A stretch of 64,000 bases of DNA from Arcobacter acticola (lineage in GTDB: Bacteria > Campylobacterota > Campylobacteria > Campylobacterales > Arcobacteraceae): contig NZ_CP042652.1 of assembly GCF_013177675.1 (NCBI RefSeq), forward strand, positions 1,302,001 through 1,366,000, read 5' to 3'. Below the pieces are notes generated by a model. It did not search any database, was not told where the DNA came from, and saw nothing but the letters and a program-made list of their open reading frames with translations. Below, in pieces: positions 1-8,605 of this stretch (the stretch's first letter is position 1; every line of letters starts with the position of its first letter). Made by a program: the position numbers and the translations under genes.

Positions 1-385
1 TAACTCCTCCAAGAGTTACACCTTGATAAATTAAAACATCATCTTCAACAATAGCAGTTGCACCAATAACCACTCCAATAGCATGATCTATAAATACTCT
101 TCTTCCTATTGTACAAGCAGGGTGAATATCTGTTTTTGTAAGAAAAGAAGATATTCCATTAATAACTCTAGAAAGTTTTTTCCAACCTTTATAATAAAGC
201 TTATTTGCAATTCTATGATTAATAATTGCCCAAACACCCGGGTAATTAAAAAATAGTTCTAAGTTGTTATCTAAAGCAGGGTCGTTGTTTCTTGGAACAC
301 AAAAATCTTCTTTTATTTGTGCCCAAAATGAAATTTTTTCTTGTTCTTTTTCAAGCTCTTGCTCTTCTATTTTTCCATCATTCAT
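1..385 (-). CDS. cysE: Serine O-acetyltransferase, N-terminal part (runs off the window)
   Basis: Catalyses acetyl-CoA + L-serine to O-acetylserine, the first step of cysteine synthesis in the cytoplasm. About 128 residues are visible. They show the family's N-terminal helical region (FFNYPGVWAIINHRIAN, near residues 50-66) and then the start of the left-handed beta-helix with the catalytic-region signatures DIHPACTIGRR and DHAIGVVIG and the hexapeptide-type run DVLIYQGVTLGG. The C-terminus lies beyond base 1. The ATG at 385 overlaps the end of speA by 8 bases; a second in-frame start is not needed. It lies downstream of speA and is probably co-transcribed with it. Family assignment is firm; only the end of the gene is unknown. 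Confidence 0.93.
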   Translation of the reverse strand, partial: MNDGKIEEQELEKEQEKISFWAQIKEDFCVPRNNDPALDNNLELFFNYPGVWAIINHRIANKLYYKGWKKLSRVINGISSFLTKTDIHPACTIGRRVFIDHAIGVVIGATAIVEDDVLIYQGVTLGGV

Positions 386-2183
386 GATAGCTCCAAATAG
401 TTTTTAAGTAGCTATTTTCATTTAAATATTTTTCCATATCATTATAATTATGATCATTTAAACTTTTTCTCAGTATTGCTCTTATCTCATTAGTGTCATA
501 ATCAATATCTTCTAAGATATCAATAATCTTTTGAGACTCTAAGATCTTTTCTAAAACAACTTCACCATCTTTAAATACAACATTAACTTCTGTTGGGTGA
601 GAAAATAAATTATGTTTCATTCCTAATGTATCTTGATAAGCTCCCACGTTAAAGAATCCTATGAAATAATCTTCTTTATTTAAATTTACATCATGTAAAT
701 ATAAAGGTTTTTTTATATCAAATGGTAATTCTCCATCACTATCACAAGTAATATCCCATAATGATGCACTTCTTGTTGGTTTTTTATCAAGATGAGTAAT
801 AGGCATTATAGGAAATTCTTGGTCAATTCCCCAATAATCAGGAAGTGATTGGAATAATGAAAAGTTTAATAAATATTTTTCTTGAATATTTTCATCAAGC
901 TTTTTTAACTCTTCATAGTGGTCAATTTCAAGTAAAGATATAGCTTTTTTAATAACTTGGTGAGTTAAAATTTCAGCATTTGATCTGTCTTGTAAATCAA
1001 TATAACCTAAATCAAATAGTGTTAATAAAGATTCCATATGGTCAATACTATCATGCATATACTCATAAGCAGTTCTTTTTGACATATCTCTTAATAAGTC
1101 ATGTAATTCTTGAATTAATGGAGGATTTTTTTCTTTTAAATTTAAATGGTCAAGATCATATTCAGAAGAGAATAATTCAAGAACAGGAGTTATTAAAACA
1201 GTTGAAGCCGCAGATATAAATCTTCCTGATTCTGTGAAAATATTTGGTTCATCAACACCTTTTTGCTTTGCAATATCTTTTAATGTAAAAATAACATCAT
1301 TTGAAAATTCAGATAATGAATAAAATCTTGTTCTTTCATAAGCATTATATTCAACAGCTAATCCACCACCAATATTAATAGCGTTAAGATTTGTAGCACC
1401 TAGATTTTTGAGTTCGGCATAAATATGTCCAGCTTCTCTTAATGCTTTTTTTAATGGTTTGATTGAGTTCATTGCTGAACCAATATGGAAGTGAATCATT
1501 GTTAAATACTTAACTATATTATTATCTTCCATTAATTCATAAGCTTCTAAAATTTCAGTAGATGTAAGACCAAATTTAGAGTTAATACCTCCACTTTTAG
1601 CCCATAATCCACTTCCTCCACTGTGAAGCCTAACTCTTAGTCCAATACTTGGAGCTTCCATTTTTGTTTCGTTTAAAACCTCTATAATCATTTCTAGTTC
1701 GTTTAAACCTTCTATAATAAGTGTAATATCATGACCCATACTTTTAGCAATAAACCCTAAATGAATCATCTCTTTATCTTTAAATCCATTAACCGTAATT
1801 GGAGAATTTATATTATTGTAAGTCATTGCAATTACAAGTTCAGCTTTACTTCCAGCTTCTAATCCATAATTAAACTTTTTACCTTCATTTATTAAAGGAT
1901 GAATAAAGTTTGGTAATTGATTTACTTTTAAAGGGAAAACAGCATTAAAATTACCTTTATAATCATATTCTTTAATACTTGCATTAAATGTGTTGTATAA
2001 AGTATTTATTTGCTTCTCTGTAATATGAGGAAACCTTAAAAGCAAAGGACCTTTAAAGTCTTGTTTTCTTATATCCTTAACAATAGAGATTAAAGAAGGT
2101 TTACAATCATGATTTATCTTCGCTAATCCATCTTCTATTACAAAATTGTCATCACTCCATATATTTATACCATAGTTATTCAC
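378..2183 (-). CDS. speA: Biosynthetic arginine decarboxylase
   Basis: PLP-dependent decarboxylase converting arginine to agmatine, the entry to putrescine and spermidine synthesis. The protein has 601 residues, slightly shorter than the enterobacterial enzyme (about 630-660). The alanine-racemase-type barrel carries the PLP lysine in FPLKVNQ (K86), then FHIGSAM, the glycine loop INIGGGLAVEY and TESGRF. The C-terminal beta domain has the conserved CDSDGE (cysteine of the active site), and FFNVGAYQDTLG follows. The start lies 2 bases after the hisS stop, so speA is read as part of a hisS-speA-cysE run. No sign of damage. Confidence 0.96.
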   Translation of the reverse strand: MNNYGINIWSDDNFVIEDGLAKINHDCKPSLISIVKDIRKQDFKGPLLLRFPHITEKQINTLYNTFNASIKEYDYKGNFNAVFPLKVNQLPNFIHPLINEGKKFNYGLEAGSKAELVIAMTYNNINSPITVNGFKDKEMIHLGFIAKSMGHDITLIIEGLNELEMIIEVLNETKMEAPSIGLRVRLHSGGSGLWAKSGGINSKFGLTSTEILEAYELMEDNNIVKYLTMIHFHIGSAMNSIKPLKKALREAGHIYAELKNLGATNLNAINIGGGLAVEYNAYERTRFYSLSEFSNDVIFTLKDIAKQKGVDEPNIFTESGRFISAASTVLITPVLELFSSEYDLDHLNLKEKNPPLIQELHDLLRDMSKRTAYEYMHDSIDHMESLLTLFDLGYIDLQDRSNAEILTHQVIKKAISLLEIDHYEELKKLDENIQEKYLLNFSLFQSLPDYWGIDQEFPIMPITHLDKKPTRSASLWDITCDSDGELPFDIKKPLYLHDVNLNKEDYFIGFFNVGAYQDTLGMKHNLFSHPTEVNVVFKDGEVVLEKILESQKIIDILEDIDYDTNEIRAILRKSLNDHNYNDMEKYLNENSYLKTIWSYHE

Positions 2184-2185
2184 TT

Positions 2186-3409
2186 TTAAAAATCCTCTAA
2201 TTTTAAATTTGTTTCTTCTCTTGTTTTTATATTTTTTATATAAATTGTGCCATTTTTTAGTTCATTTTCACCAATTAGTGCAACAATATTAGCCCCTAGT
2301 TTTTCAGCAATACTAAAATGTTTTCCAAAACTTCTTGGCGTGTATTCTACTAAAGTTTTTGTTGTTTTTCTCTTTTGATTTGCAACTTTTATCATAGTAT
2401 TTAATGAACTATCATCCAGGGTACCCATGTATATCACATCTTGATTACATTGTGGCATCTTAATTAGCTCTAATAGTCTTTCAATTCCAATTGCAAAACC
2501 AATTCCAGGTGTTGATTTTCCACCTAAGAATTCAACAAGTTTATCATATCTTCCACCACCTGCAATAGCACTTTGTGCACCAATTTCATTACTTACAAAC
2601 TCAAATGCTGTTTTATTATAATAATCTAAACCTCTTACAAGATTTGAATCTACTTCATAATTTATGTTATTGAAATTTAAAATCTCTTTTAGTTTTTCAA
2701 AATCACTATCACAAGAATTACATAAACTAGTAGTTATTTTTGGAGCACCTGTTAATAATAATTGACATTTATCATTTTTACAATCTAAAACTCTAATTGG
2801 GTTGGTTAGAATTCTTCTATTACAGTCTTCACAAAGATTCTCTTTAAAATTTGTTAAATGTTTAACTAGGTTTTCTTTATACGGAGGCATGCACTCATTA
2901 CAACCAAGAGAATTTAATTTTAAAGTAAATCCAATTCCAAAAAATTCAAGAATTTCTTTAAGCATGATGATTATATTTGCATCTTCAAAAACAGAATCTA
3001 TTCCAAAGACTTCACAACCAAATTGGTGAAATTCTCTTAATCTTCCTTTTTGAGGTCTTTCATATCTAAACATAGGTCCGTAATAATACCATTTGTAGTT
3101 CCCACCAGCACGATCAAGTTTTTTCTCAACAAAATGTCTCACAACTCCTGCTGTTCCTTCTGGCCTTAAACAAACGTCATTTTCACCTTTATCAATAAAT
3201 TGATACATCTCTTTATTTACAATATCACTACTTTCTCCAACAGATCTTTTAAATAATGCTGTTTCTTCTAAAAGGGGTGTTTCAATATATGAAAAACCGT
3301 AGTTTTTTGCAATTTTTGATGCATTATCTACAAAATAAGTAAATAAAGCACTCTCTTCATTTACAATATCTTTCATACCTCTTAAGCTTTGTATTGTCTT
3401 ATTTGCCAT
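2186..3409 (-). CDS. hisS: Histidyl-tRNA synthetase
   Basis: Class II synthetase charging tRNA-His. The 407 residues show LRPEGTAGVVR (81-91), motif 2 FRYERPQKGRLREFHQ (114-129), the histidine-specific loop GLDYYNKTAFEF (260-271), GGGRYD (284-289) and motif 3 GIGFAIGIERL, followed by the anticodon-binding domain. Between motif 2 and the histidine loop sits an insertion with four cysteine pairs (C170/C173, C193/C196, C210/C215, C230/C233) that looks like a metal-binding module. The gene overlaps the 3' end of tmk by 11 bases, implying coupled translation. The catalytic assignment is secure; zinc binding is inference. Confidence 0.97.
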   Translation of the reverse strand: MANKTIQSLRGMKDIVNEESALFTYFVDNASKIAKNYGFSYIETPLLEETALFKRSVGESSDIVNKEMYQFIDKGENDVCLRPEGTAGVVRHFVEKKLDRAGGNYKWYYYGPMFRYERPQKGRLREFHQFGCEVFGIDSVFEDANIIIMLKEILEFFGIGFTLKLNSLGCNECMPPYKENLVKHLTNFKENLCEDCNRRILTNPIRVLDCKNDKCQLLLTGAPKITTSLCNSCDSDFEKLKEILNFNNINYEVDSNLVRGLDYYNKTAFEFVSNEIGAQSAIAGGGRYDKLVEFLGGKSTPGIGFAIGIERLLELIKMPQCNQDVIYMGTLDDSSLNTMIKVANQKRKTTKTLVEYTPRSFGKHFSIAEKLGANIVALIGENELKNGTIYIKNIKTREETNLKLEDF

Positions 3410-3968
3410 TCATAAATTCCTCTATCTTCATCTCTATTTCTTCTATTTTCAAGCTTGCATCTATAAAAATATAATTTATATTTAATTTTTTTATTGTTTC
3501 TTTCATTCTATTTTGGATATTCAATAAGTAATCAATTCCTCTTAATTCTATAGAATCATTTTCTTTTTGTGATAATCTATATTTCAATTCTTCAGGTGTT
3601 AATTCAAGTAAAATTACATGGCTTGGAAGGGTATTATCTGTTGCAATTAAATTAAGTTCAATTAGTTGATCTATTTTTAATTGAGTAGAATAGGCAATCC
3701 CTGATATTATCGATCTATCTGAAATTATTGTATTATTTTTATTGGGCTTTATCACTTGTTCAATATGCTCAGCTCTATCAGCCATAAAAAGAAACATTTC
3801 AGCAACTTTTGATTTTGCTTCTCCATTTAAAGCCATAACTCTAAGTTTAGTTCCAAGTTCTGTTCCTCCTGGCTCTTTTGTAAAAATTGCCTTTGGATAT
3901 TTACTTTTTAATAAATTTAATTGAGTAGATTTACCAGCTGTATCAATACCTTCTATAACTGCATACAT
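3399..3968 (-). CDS. tmk: Thymidylate kinase
   Basis: Phosphorylates dTMP to dTDP in the dTTP pathway. The 189-residue protein begins with the P-loop EGIDTAGKSTQ (6-16), where the usual glycine after the aspartate is threonine. TKEPGGTELG and the DR motif of SDRSIISGIAYS are present. The protein is a little shorter than the 205-215 residues typical of the family. It overlaps coaD upstream by 16 bases and hisS downstream by 11, so the three are probably translated as a coupled operon. No lesion seen. Confidence 0.95.
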   Translation of the reverse strand: MYAVIEGIDTAGKSTQLNLLKSKYPKAIFTKEPGGTELGTKLRVMALNGEAKSKVAEMFLFMADRAEHIEQVIKPNKNNTIISDRSIISGIAYSTQLKIDQLIELNLIATDNTLPSHVILLELTPEELKYRLSQKENDSIELRGIDYLLNIQNRMKETIKKLNINYIFIDASLKIEEIEMKIEEFMNGK

Positions 3969-4447
3969 TTTACTACTTTCTCTGGAACTAAATGTTCAAA
4001 TTTACCATTGAATCTTATAATTTCTCTAACAATTGTAGAAGAAACAAAAGCATTTTGTAATGTTGGCATTAAATATAAAGTTTCAATTTTTTTATTTATT
4101 GAAGAGTTTGCATATCCCATTTGAAGTTCAAATTCAAAATCTGAAACAGCTCTTAATCCTCTAATAATTGTATTTACTTTAAGCTCAGTTGCTAAATCAA
4201 CAAGTAATGTGTCAAATCCTAAAACACTTACTCCTTCTATTCCTTCAACCGCTGCTTGTGCAAATGCAACTCTTTGATCGTGATCAAACATAGGTTTTTT
4301 TAGTTCACTTTTTGCAACAGCTATAATTACTTCATCAAATATATTTGCGGCTCTTTTTATGATATCTAAATGGCCATTTGTAATTGGATCAAAAGTACCA
4401 CTATATATAGCTTTTCTATATGAATTTATATCACAGTTCTTTGGCAT
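3953..4447 (-). CDS. coaD: Phosphopantetheine adenylyltransferase
   Basis: Transfers AMP from ATP to 4'-phosphopantetheine, giving dephospho-CoA. The nucleotidyltransferase signature SGTFDPITNGHLDII with the T/HxGH motif lies near the N-terminus, followed by VAKSELKKP, IIRGLRAVSDFEFELQM and the C-terminal VSSTIVREI. An ATG at 4459 is in frame, but it directly abuts an A-rich stretch with no spacing. The ATG at 4447 has GGGA six bases upstream, falls 2 bases after the ubiX stop and gives 164 residues, close to the usual 160, so it is preferred here. It follows ubiX and precedes tmk. Confidence 0.94.
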   Translation of the reverse strand: MPKNCDINSYRKAIYSGTFDPITNGHLDIIKRAANIFDEVIIAVAKSELKKPMFDHDQRVAFAQAAVEGIEGVSVLGFDTLLVDLATELKVNTIIRGLRAVSDFEFELQMGYANSSINKKIETLYLMPTLQNAFVSSTIVREIIRFNGKFEHLVPEKVVKCMQL

Positions 4448-4449
4448 AT

Positions 4450-5004
4450 TTATTCCCATCTTTTATATAAGTTATTATCTATTTTTAGTAAATCAAACCA
4501 TTTACCAATTAGAAATTTTTCCATATCTTCTAAACTTTGCTGAGCACTATAATAACCCAGAATTGGAGGTGCTATTATTACTCCTAAGTTTGACAATTTA
4601 AGCATATTTTCTAAAACAATACTATTTAAAGGCATTTCTCTAGGTGCAAGAACTATATCTCTTTTTTCTTTTAACATAACTGTAAAAGCCCTTGTTATAA
4701 GTGAATCTGAAATTCCAACAGCACATTTTGCTAAGGTATTCATAGAGCATGGCAAAATTATCATTTTGTCCACTTTAAAAGAGCCAGATGCAATACTTGC
4801 ACCAATATTTGAATCTTTAAAAACTGTTATGTTTTCACAATCTTCAAATAGTTTATTTGCAGATATGCCATTTTCAAGCTTTAATGCAGTTTTTGCACTT
4901 TTAGAAAAGATAACAAACACTTCAATATCTTTTGGTATTTGTTTCACAAAATTAACACCAAGATTAGAGCCACTAGCTCCTGAAATTGCAACAGTTATTC
5001 TCAA
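4450..5004 (-). CDS. ubiX: Flavin prenyltransferase UbiX
   Basis: Prenylates FMN to make the cofactor for UbiD-type decarboxylases. The 184-residue protein has the flavin-binding N-terminus ISGASGSNLG (8-17), PCSMNTLAKCAVGISDSLITRA (family core, residues about 96-117) and the C-terminal VLAPREMPLNSI followed by the conserved PPILGYY. It is the first gene of the minus-strand operon ubiX-coaD-tmk-hisS-speA-cysE. Its upstream region (5005-5060) is very AT-rich, with an AAAGG ribosome site on the minus strand. The family is clear; the partner UbiD is outside the window. Confidence 0.94.
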   Translation of the reverse strand: MRITVAISGASGSNLGVNFVKQIPKDIEVFVIFSKSAKTALKLENGISANKLFEDCENITVFKDSNIGASIASGSFKVDKMIILPCSMNTLAKCAVGISDSLITRAFTVMLKEKRDIVLAPREMPLNSIVLENMLKLSNLGVIIAPPILGYYSAQQSLEDMEKFLIGKWFDLLKIDNNLYKRWE

Positions 5005-5214
5005 GAAAAACCTTTAATTTTAATATATTAAAAATGATAATAGCAAAAAAAAACTTTTAATTCAATCCACCTAGTTACATATAGGAAAAAGCCCTAATTA
5101 TAAGCTTAATTTAATTGAGTAAATGATAACATATTGTATAAATAATATATATTATATTTTAACATTTTGTAGAATAAAATATTATTTAATATACTTTATG
5201 TAAAAGGATTTTAT

Positions 5215-5853
5215 ATGTCAAAAATTTTTACGTATATTAGAAAAAATGAAAATAATTTAAAATATACCCAAGAGCAAAAAGATTCTGTTGAAAAATATAT
5301 CAATAAGAAAAATATCGAAGTTTATAAAAATATAGAGATTGTTATAAATACCCCTCGGGAAGAAAAAAATATATTAGAATTATTGAAAAACTGTGAAATG
5401 AATTCAACTATTATTGTTTCAAATCTAAATGTTTTTGGAAGAACAATTGAAACTATTTTAGAAATAGTTAAATTTTTGTTATCAAATAAAATTAGAATAA
5501 TCATTGTTGAACAAAATTTAGATTTAATAGACGATAAAGATATGCTAAGCCAAATGATTTTAGGTGTTATTTCAATGACTATTGGTTTAGAAAAAGAGTT
5601 AATGAGCTTAAGAACAAAAGAAGCATTAACAGCTAAAAAATTAAATGGTATAGCCTTAGGAAAACCAAAAGGTACAATACAAAAATCAAAATTTGATTTA
5701 CAAAGAGATAAAATAGAAGAACTTTTAACTGTTGGTTTATCAGTTAGAAAGATATCAAAACTTCTTGGATATAACAATCATATAGGATTGAATAACTATG
5801 TTAAAAAAAGAAAAATAAAAGCAAATCTAAAAAATGAACAAAAAACATTATAG
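5215..5853 (+). CDS. Serine-recombinase-like protein lacking the catalytic serine
   Basis: A 212-residue protein with the layout of small resolvase/invertase recombinases: an N-terminal catalytic-type domain (1-125), a long E-helix region (MILGVISMTIGLEKELMSLRT) with the usual switch to KLNGIALGKPKG, and a C-terminal helix-turn-helix (GLSVRKISKLLG). The active site is degraded. The normal Y-x-R-x-S start is YIRKNEN, so asparagine replaces the nucleophilic serine. The DRLGR motif reads NVFGR, losing its first arginine. Conserved R in KELMSLRT is kept. It stands alone between ubiX (divergent) and rplI. I infer that it binds DNA but does not recombine it; a regulatory or architectural role is a guess. 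Confidence 0.72.
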   Translation: MSKIFTYIRKNENNLKYTQEQKDSVEKYINKKNIEVYKNIEIVINTPREEKNILELLKNCEMNSTIIVSNLNVFGRTIETILEIVKFLLSNKIRIIIVEQNLDLIDDKDMLSQMILGVISMTIGLEKELMSLRTKEALTAKKLNGIALGKPKGTIQKSKFDLQRDKIEELLTVGLSVRKISKLLGYNNHIGLNNYVKKRKIKANLKNEQKTL

Positions 5854-5920
5854 TGTTTATATTTATAATGGTTTAAATAAAATATAGTAAAATAAAATAA
5901 TTAAAATTAATGGAGTTATT

Positions 5921-6367
5921 GTGAAAGTATTATTAACAAAAGATGTAAAAAGTTTAGGAAAAGCTGGTGAGATTAAAGAAGTAGCAGATGGTTATGGTAA
6001 AAACTTCTTAATAGGTAAAGGCTTAGCATTACACGCAACAACTGAAGTATTAAATAGATGGAAGTCTGAACAAAAAAGAGCAGCTGAAAATGAAGCAAAA
6101 GAAATAGCAACAGCAAAAGAGTTAGCAGAAAAGTTAAATGCAACAAAATTAACAATCAAACATAAAGTTGGAGCAAATGGTCATTTAATTGGGTCAGTTA
6201 CTAATAAAGAGATTGCAGAATCATTAGAAGATCAATTTTCAATTATGCTTGATAAAAAAAATATTTCATTAGATAAAAAAATCAAATCTGTTGGAATTTA
6301 TGAAGTTGATTGTAAATTAGGTCATGCAATTCATGCAAGTTTAAAAGTTGATATAATTGGAGAATAA
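5921..6367 (+). CDS. rplI: 50S ribosomal protein L9
   Basis: Ribosomal large-subunit protein binding 23S rRNA. The start is GTG with GGAG upstream. The N-terminal rRNA-binding domain [30 protein letters not shown] is canonical, followed by the long connecting helix (about residues 45-75) and the C-terminal domain with [16 protein letters not shown]. At 148 residues it has the usual length. It is not beside rpsF/rpsR here but leads into hslV-hslU with a 4-base gap, a Campylobacterota-type arrangement. Confidence 0.97.
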   Translation: MKVLLTKDVKSLGKAGEIKEVADGYGKNFLIGKGLALHATTEVLNRWKSEQKRAAENEAKEIATAKELAEKLNATKLTIKHKVGANGHLIGSVTNKEIAESLEDQFSIMLDKKNISLDKKIKSVGIYEVDCKLGHAIHASLKVDIIGE

Positions 6368-6371
6368 TTAG

Positions 6372-6908
6372 ATGTTTGATGCTACAACGATACTTGCTTA
6401 TAAAGGTGCAAATAAAGCAGTAATTGGAGGTGACGGTCAAGTTACTTTTGGAAATACTGTTTTAAAAGGAAATGCAACAAAAATAAGAACTCTTTATAAA
6501 GATCAGATATTAGCTGGATTTGCAGGAAGTACAGCAGATGCATTTAATCTTTTTGATATGTTCGAAGGTCATTTAGAAGCTTGTAAAGGAGATTTATTAA
6601 AATCTGTAATTGCTTTTTCCAAAGAATGGAGAAAAGACAAACTTTTAAGAAGACTCGAAGCTATGATGATAGTTTTAAATAAAGAAAAAATTTTTATATT
6701 AAGTGGAAATGGTGATGTTGTAGAACCTGAAGATGGAGCAATCGCTTCTATTGGAAGTGGTGGAAATTTTGCTATTTCAGCTGCACGTGCGCTTGCAAAA
6801 CATTCTACTTTAGATGAAGAGGCTGTTGTTAGAGAGTCTTTAATGATTGCAGGAGAACTTTGTATATATACAAATCAAAATATTAAAATATTAAAATTAG
6901 AGGACTAA
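6372..6908 (+). CDS. hslV: ATP-dependent protease subunit HslV
   Basis: Proteolytic subunit of the HslVU (ClpQY) protease, a cytoplasmic threonine protease. The N-terminus is [12 protein letters not shown], so the catalytic threonine follows a four-residue propeptide (MFDA) instead of the single methionine of enterobacteria. [27 protein letters not shown], the [14 protein letters not shown] stretch and [14 protein letters not shown] are all present in 178 residues. It is followed after 4 bases by hslU, forming the expected pair. Confidence 0.96.
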   Translation: MFDATTILAYKGANKAVIGGDGQVTFGNTVLKGNATKIRTLYKDQILAGFAGSTADAFNLFDMFEGHLEACKGDLLKSVIAFSKEWRKDKLLRRLEAMMIVLNKEKIFILSGNGDVVEPEDGAIASIGSGGNFAISAARALAKHSTLDEEAVVRESLMIAGELCIYTNQNIKILKLED

Positions 6909-6912
6909 AAGT

Positions 6913-8241
6913 ATGGATATGACACCAAAACAAATCGTTGCATACTTAGATGATTATATTATTGGTCAAGCAAATGCAAAAAAGACTATTGCATTAGCAC
7001 TTAGAAATAGATATAGAAGAATGAAAGTAGAGCCAAAACTTCAAGAAGAGATAATGCCTAAAAATATTTTAATGATAGGTAGTACAGGAGTTGGTAAAAC
7101 AGAAATTGCAAGACGATTAGCTAAAATGATGGGTTTACCTTTTATAAAAGTTGAAGCTAGTAAATATACTGAAGTTGGATTTGTAGGTCGTGATGTTGAA
7201 TCTATGGTTAGAGATTTAGTATATGAAAGTATAAATTTGGTAACTCGTGAATTTGAAGAAAAAATAAAAGATAAAATTGATGATGAAGTAAATAAAAAAA
7301 TTATTGAAATTTTAGTTCCACCATTACCAAATACTGCTAGTGATAGTGCAAAGGAATCATTTATTAAAACATATAATGTAATGGAAAAGAAACTTTTAGA
7401 CGGAACTTTAGATGATAAAAGAATAGAAATTGAAGTTCCTAAAAAAGCCCACGTTGAAATTTTAGATTCTTCAATGCCTTTTGATATGAGTTCTATGCAA
7501 GAAAGCTTAAATAAAATGTTAGGTGGACTTAATAAAGAAAAAATCAAAAAAGAAGTATCTATTAAGGACGCTAAAATTTTATTAAGAGGTTTTGCAAGTG
7601 AAAGTTTACTAGATCTTGAAGCTATAAAAATTGAAGCAATTAAAAGAGCTGAAAATGGTGGAATTATATTTTTAGATGAAATTGATAAAATTGCATCAGG
7701 AAAGAAAAATAATGGTCAAGATCCATCTAAAGAAGGAGTACAAAGAGATTTACTTCCAATAGTTGAAGGATCTAATGTTCAAACAAAATTTGGTCAAATT
7801 AAAACTGATCATATATTGTTTATCGCTGCTGGTGCATTTCATGTATCAAAACCAAGTGATTTAATTCCAGAACTGCAAGGAAGATTTCCTCTAAGAGTAG
7901 AATTAGAAGCTTTAGATGAAGAATCATTATATAAAATTTTAACTAGTACTAAAAACTCTTTATTAAGACAATACAAAGCTCTTTTAGAAGTAGAAGAAGT
8001 GGAATTAGAATTTGATGATGAAGCTATTAGAGCATTTGCAAAATATTCAGTTACTGCAAATGAAATAACAGAAGATATAGGTGCTAGAAGACTTCATACT
8101 GTTATTGAAAAAGTGATTGAAGATATCTCATTTGAAGCAGATGAGAAAAGAGGTCAAAAAGTTATTGTAACAAAAGAGCTAGTATCTGAAAAACTTGACG
8201 ATATTGTTGATAATGTTGATACAGCAAGATATATCTTGTAA
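6913..8241 (+). CDS. hslU: HslU ATPase subunit of the HslVU protease
   Basis: AAA+ unfoldase that feeds substrates to HslV. The 442 residues begin MTPKQIVAYLDDYIIGQ and contain Walker A GSTGVGKTE (near residue 56), the GYVG-type pore loop as VGFVGRD, the family I-domain with its long central helices (about 110-225), Walker B IIFLDEIDKI (about 250) and the sensor II region DIGARRLHTVIEK. The length matches the family. It is the last gene of rplI-hslV-hslU; a new promoter-like TAGAAT lies in the gap before the next gene. Confidence 0.97.
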   Translation: MDMTPKQIVAYLDDYIIGQANAKKTIALALRNRYRRMKVEPKLQEEIMPKNILMIGSTGVGKTEIARRLAKMMGLPFIKVEASKYTEVGFVGRDVESMVRDLVYESINLVTREFEEKIKDKIDDEVNKKIIEILVPPLPNTASDSAKESFIKTYNVMEKKLLDGTLDDKRIEIEVPKKAHVEILDSSMPFDMSSMQESLNKMLGGLNKEKIKKEVSIKDAKILLRGFASESLLDLEAIKIEAIKRAENGGIIFLDEIDKIASGKKNNGQDPSKEGVQRDLLPIVEGSNVQTKFGQIKTDHILFIAAGAFHVSKPSDLIPELQGRFPLRVELEALDEESLYKILTSTKNSLLRQYKALLEVEEVELEFDDEAIRAFAKYSVTANEITEDIGARRLHTVIEKVIEDISFEADEKRGQKVIVTKELVSEKLDDIVDNVDTARYIL

Positions 8242-8299
8242 GTTATAAATTAATAATTTTTTAGATAGAATATTTTAATAAAAACAAGGAGATAGTATT

Positions 8300-8605
8300 A
8301 TGAATATAATAACATTTTGTGAAGTAGATGAATCTTTATTTAATCCTGAATTTAATGTTGAACATTTTCATTCAGGTACAAGTTTAGAAGCAGATGTAGT
8401 TATTATTAATATTGATTCAATATTTGAATTTGAAGAAAATAAGACTGCAATCACTAAAGATAAATTTGTCTCAATAGCTATTATTGAAGATGAAAGTGAT
8501 TATGATGCTTTTAAAAATTTTGGGATTGATGCTTGGATTAGAATGTCTGAAATTTCACAAATTAATAATATTATTAACTTAGTAAATAAAAGGCTTTTAT
8601 CATAA
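8300..8605 (+). CDS. Small hypothetical protein, possible degenerate receiver fold
   Basis: I do not recognise this 101-residue protein. An AAGGAG ribosome site precedes the ATG by about 7 bases, and it sits between hslU and tatD, so it is probably real. Its pattern resembles a response-regulator receiver domain: strand ADVVIINID would match the phosphoacceptor strand but with asparagine at the usual aspartate position, and FVSIAIIEDESDYDAFKNFG followed by DAWIRMS resembles the strand-4/helix-4 region. This is visual inference only. Its stop codon overlaps the tatD initiation region. Confidence 0.6.
   Translation: MNIITFCEVDESLFNPEFNVEHFHSGTSLEADVVIINIDSIFEFEENKTAITKDKFVSIAIIEDESDYDAFKNFGIDAWIRMSEISQINNIINLVNKRLLS

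Noticed and set aside
3920-3960. Altered P-loop in thymidylate kinase as sign of inactivity
   Set aside because: Threonine after the aspartate leaves the GKST core intact and the remaining motifs are normal.
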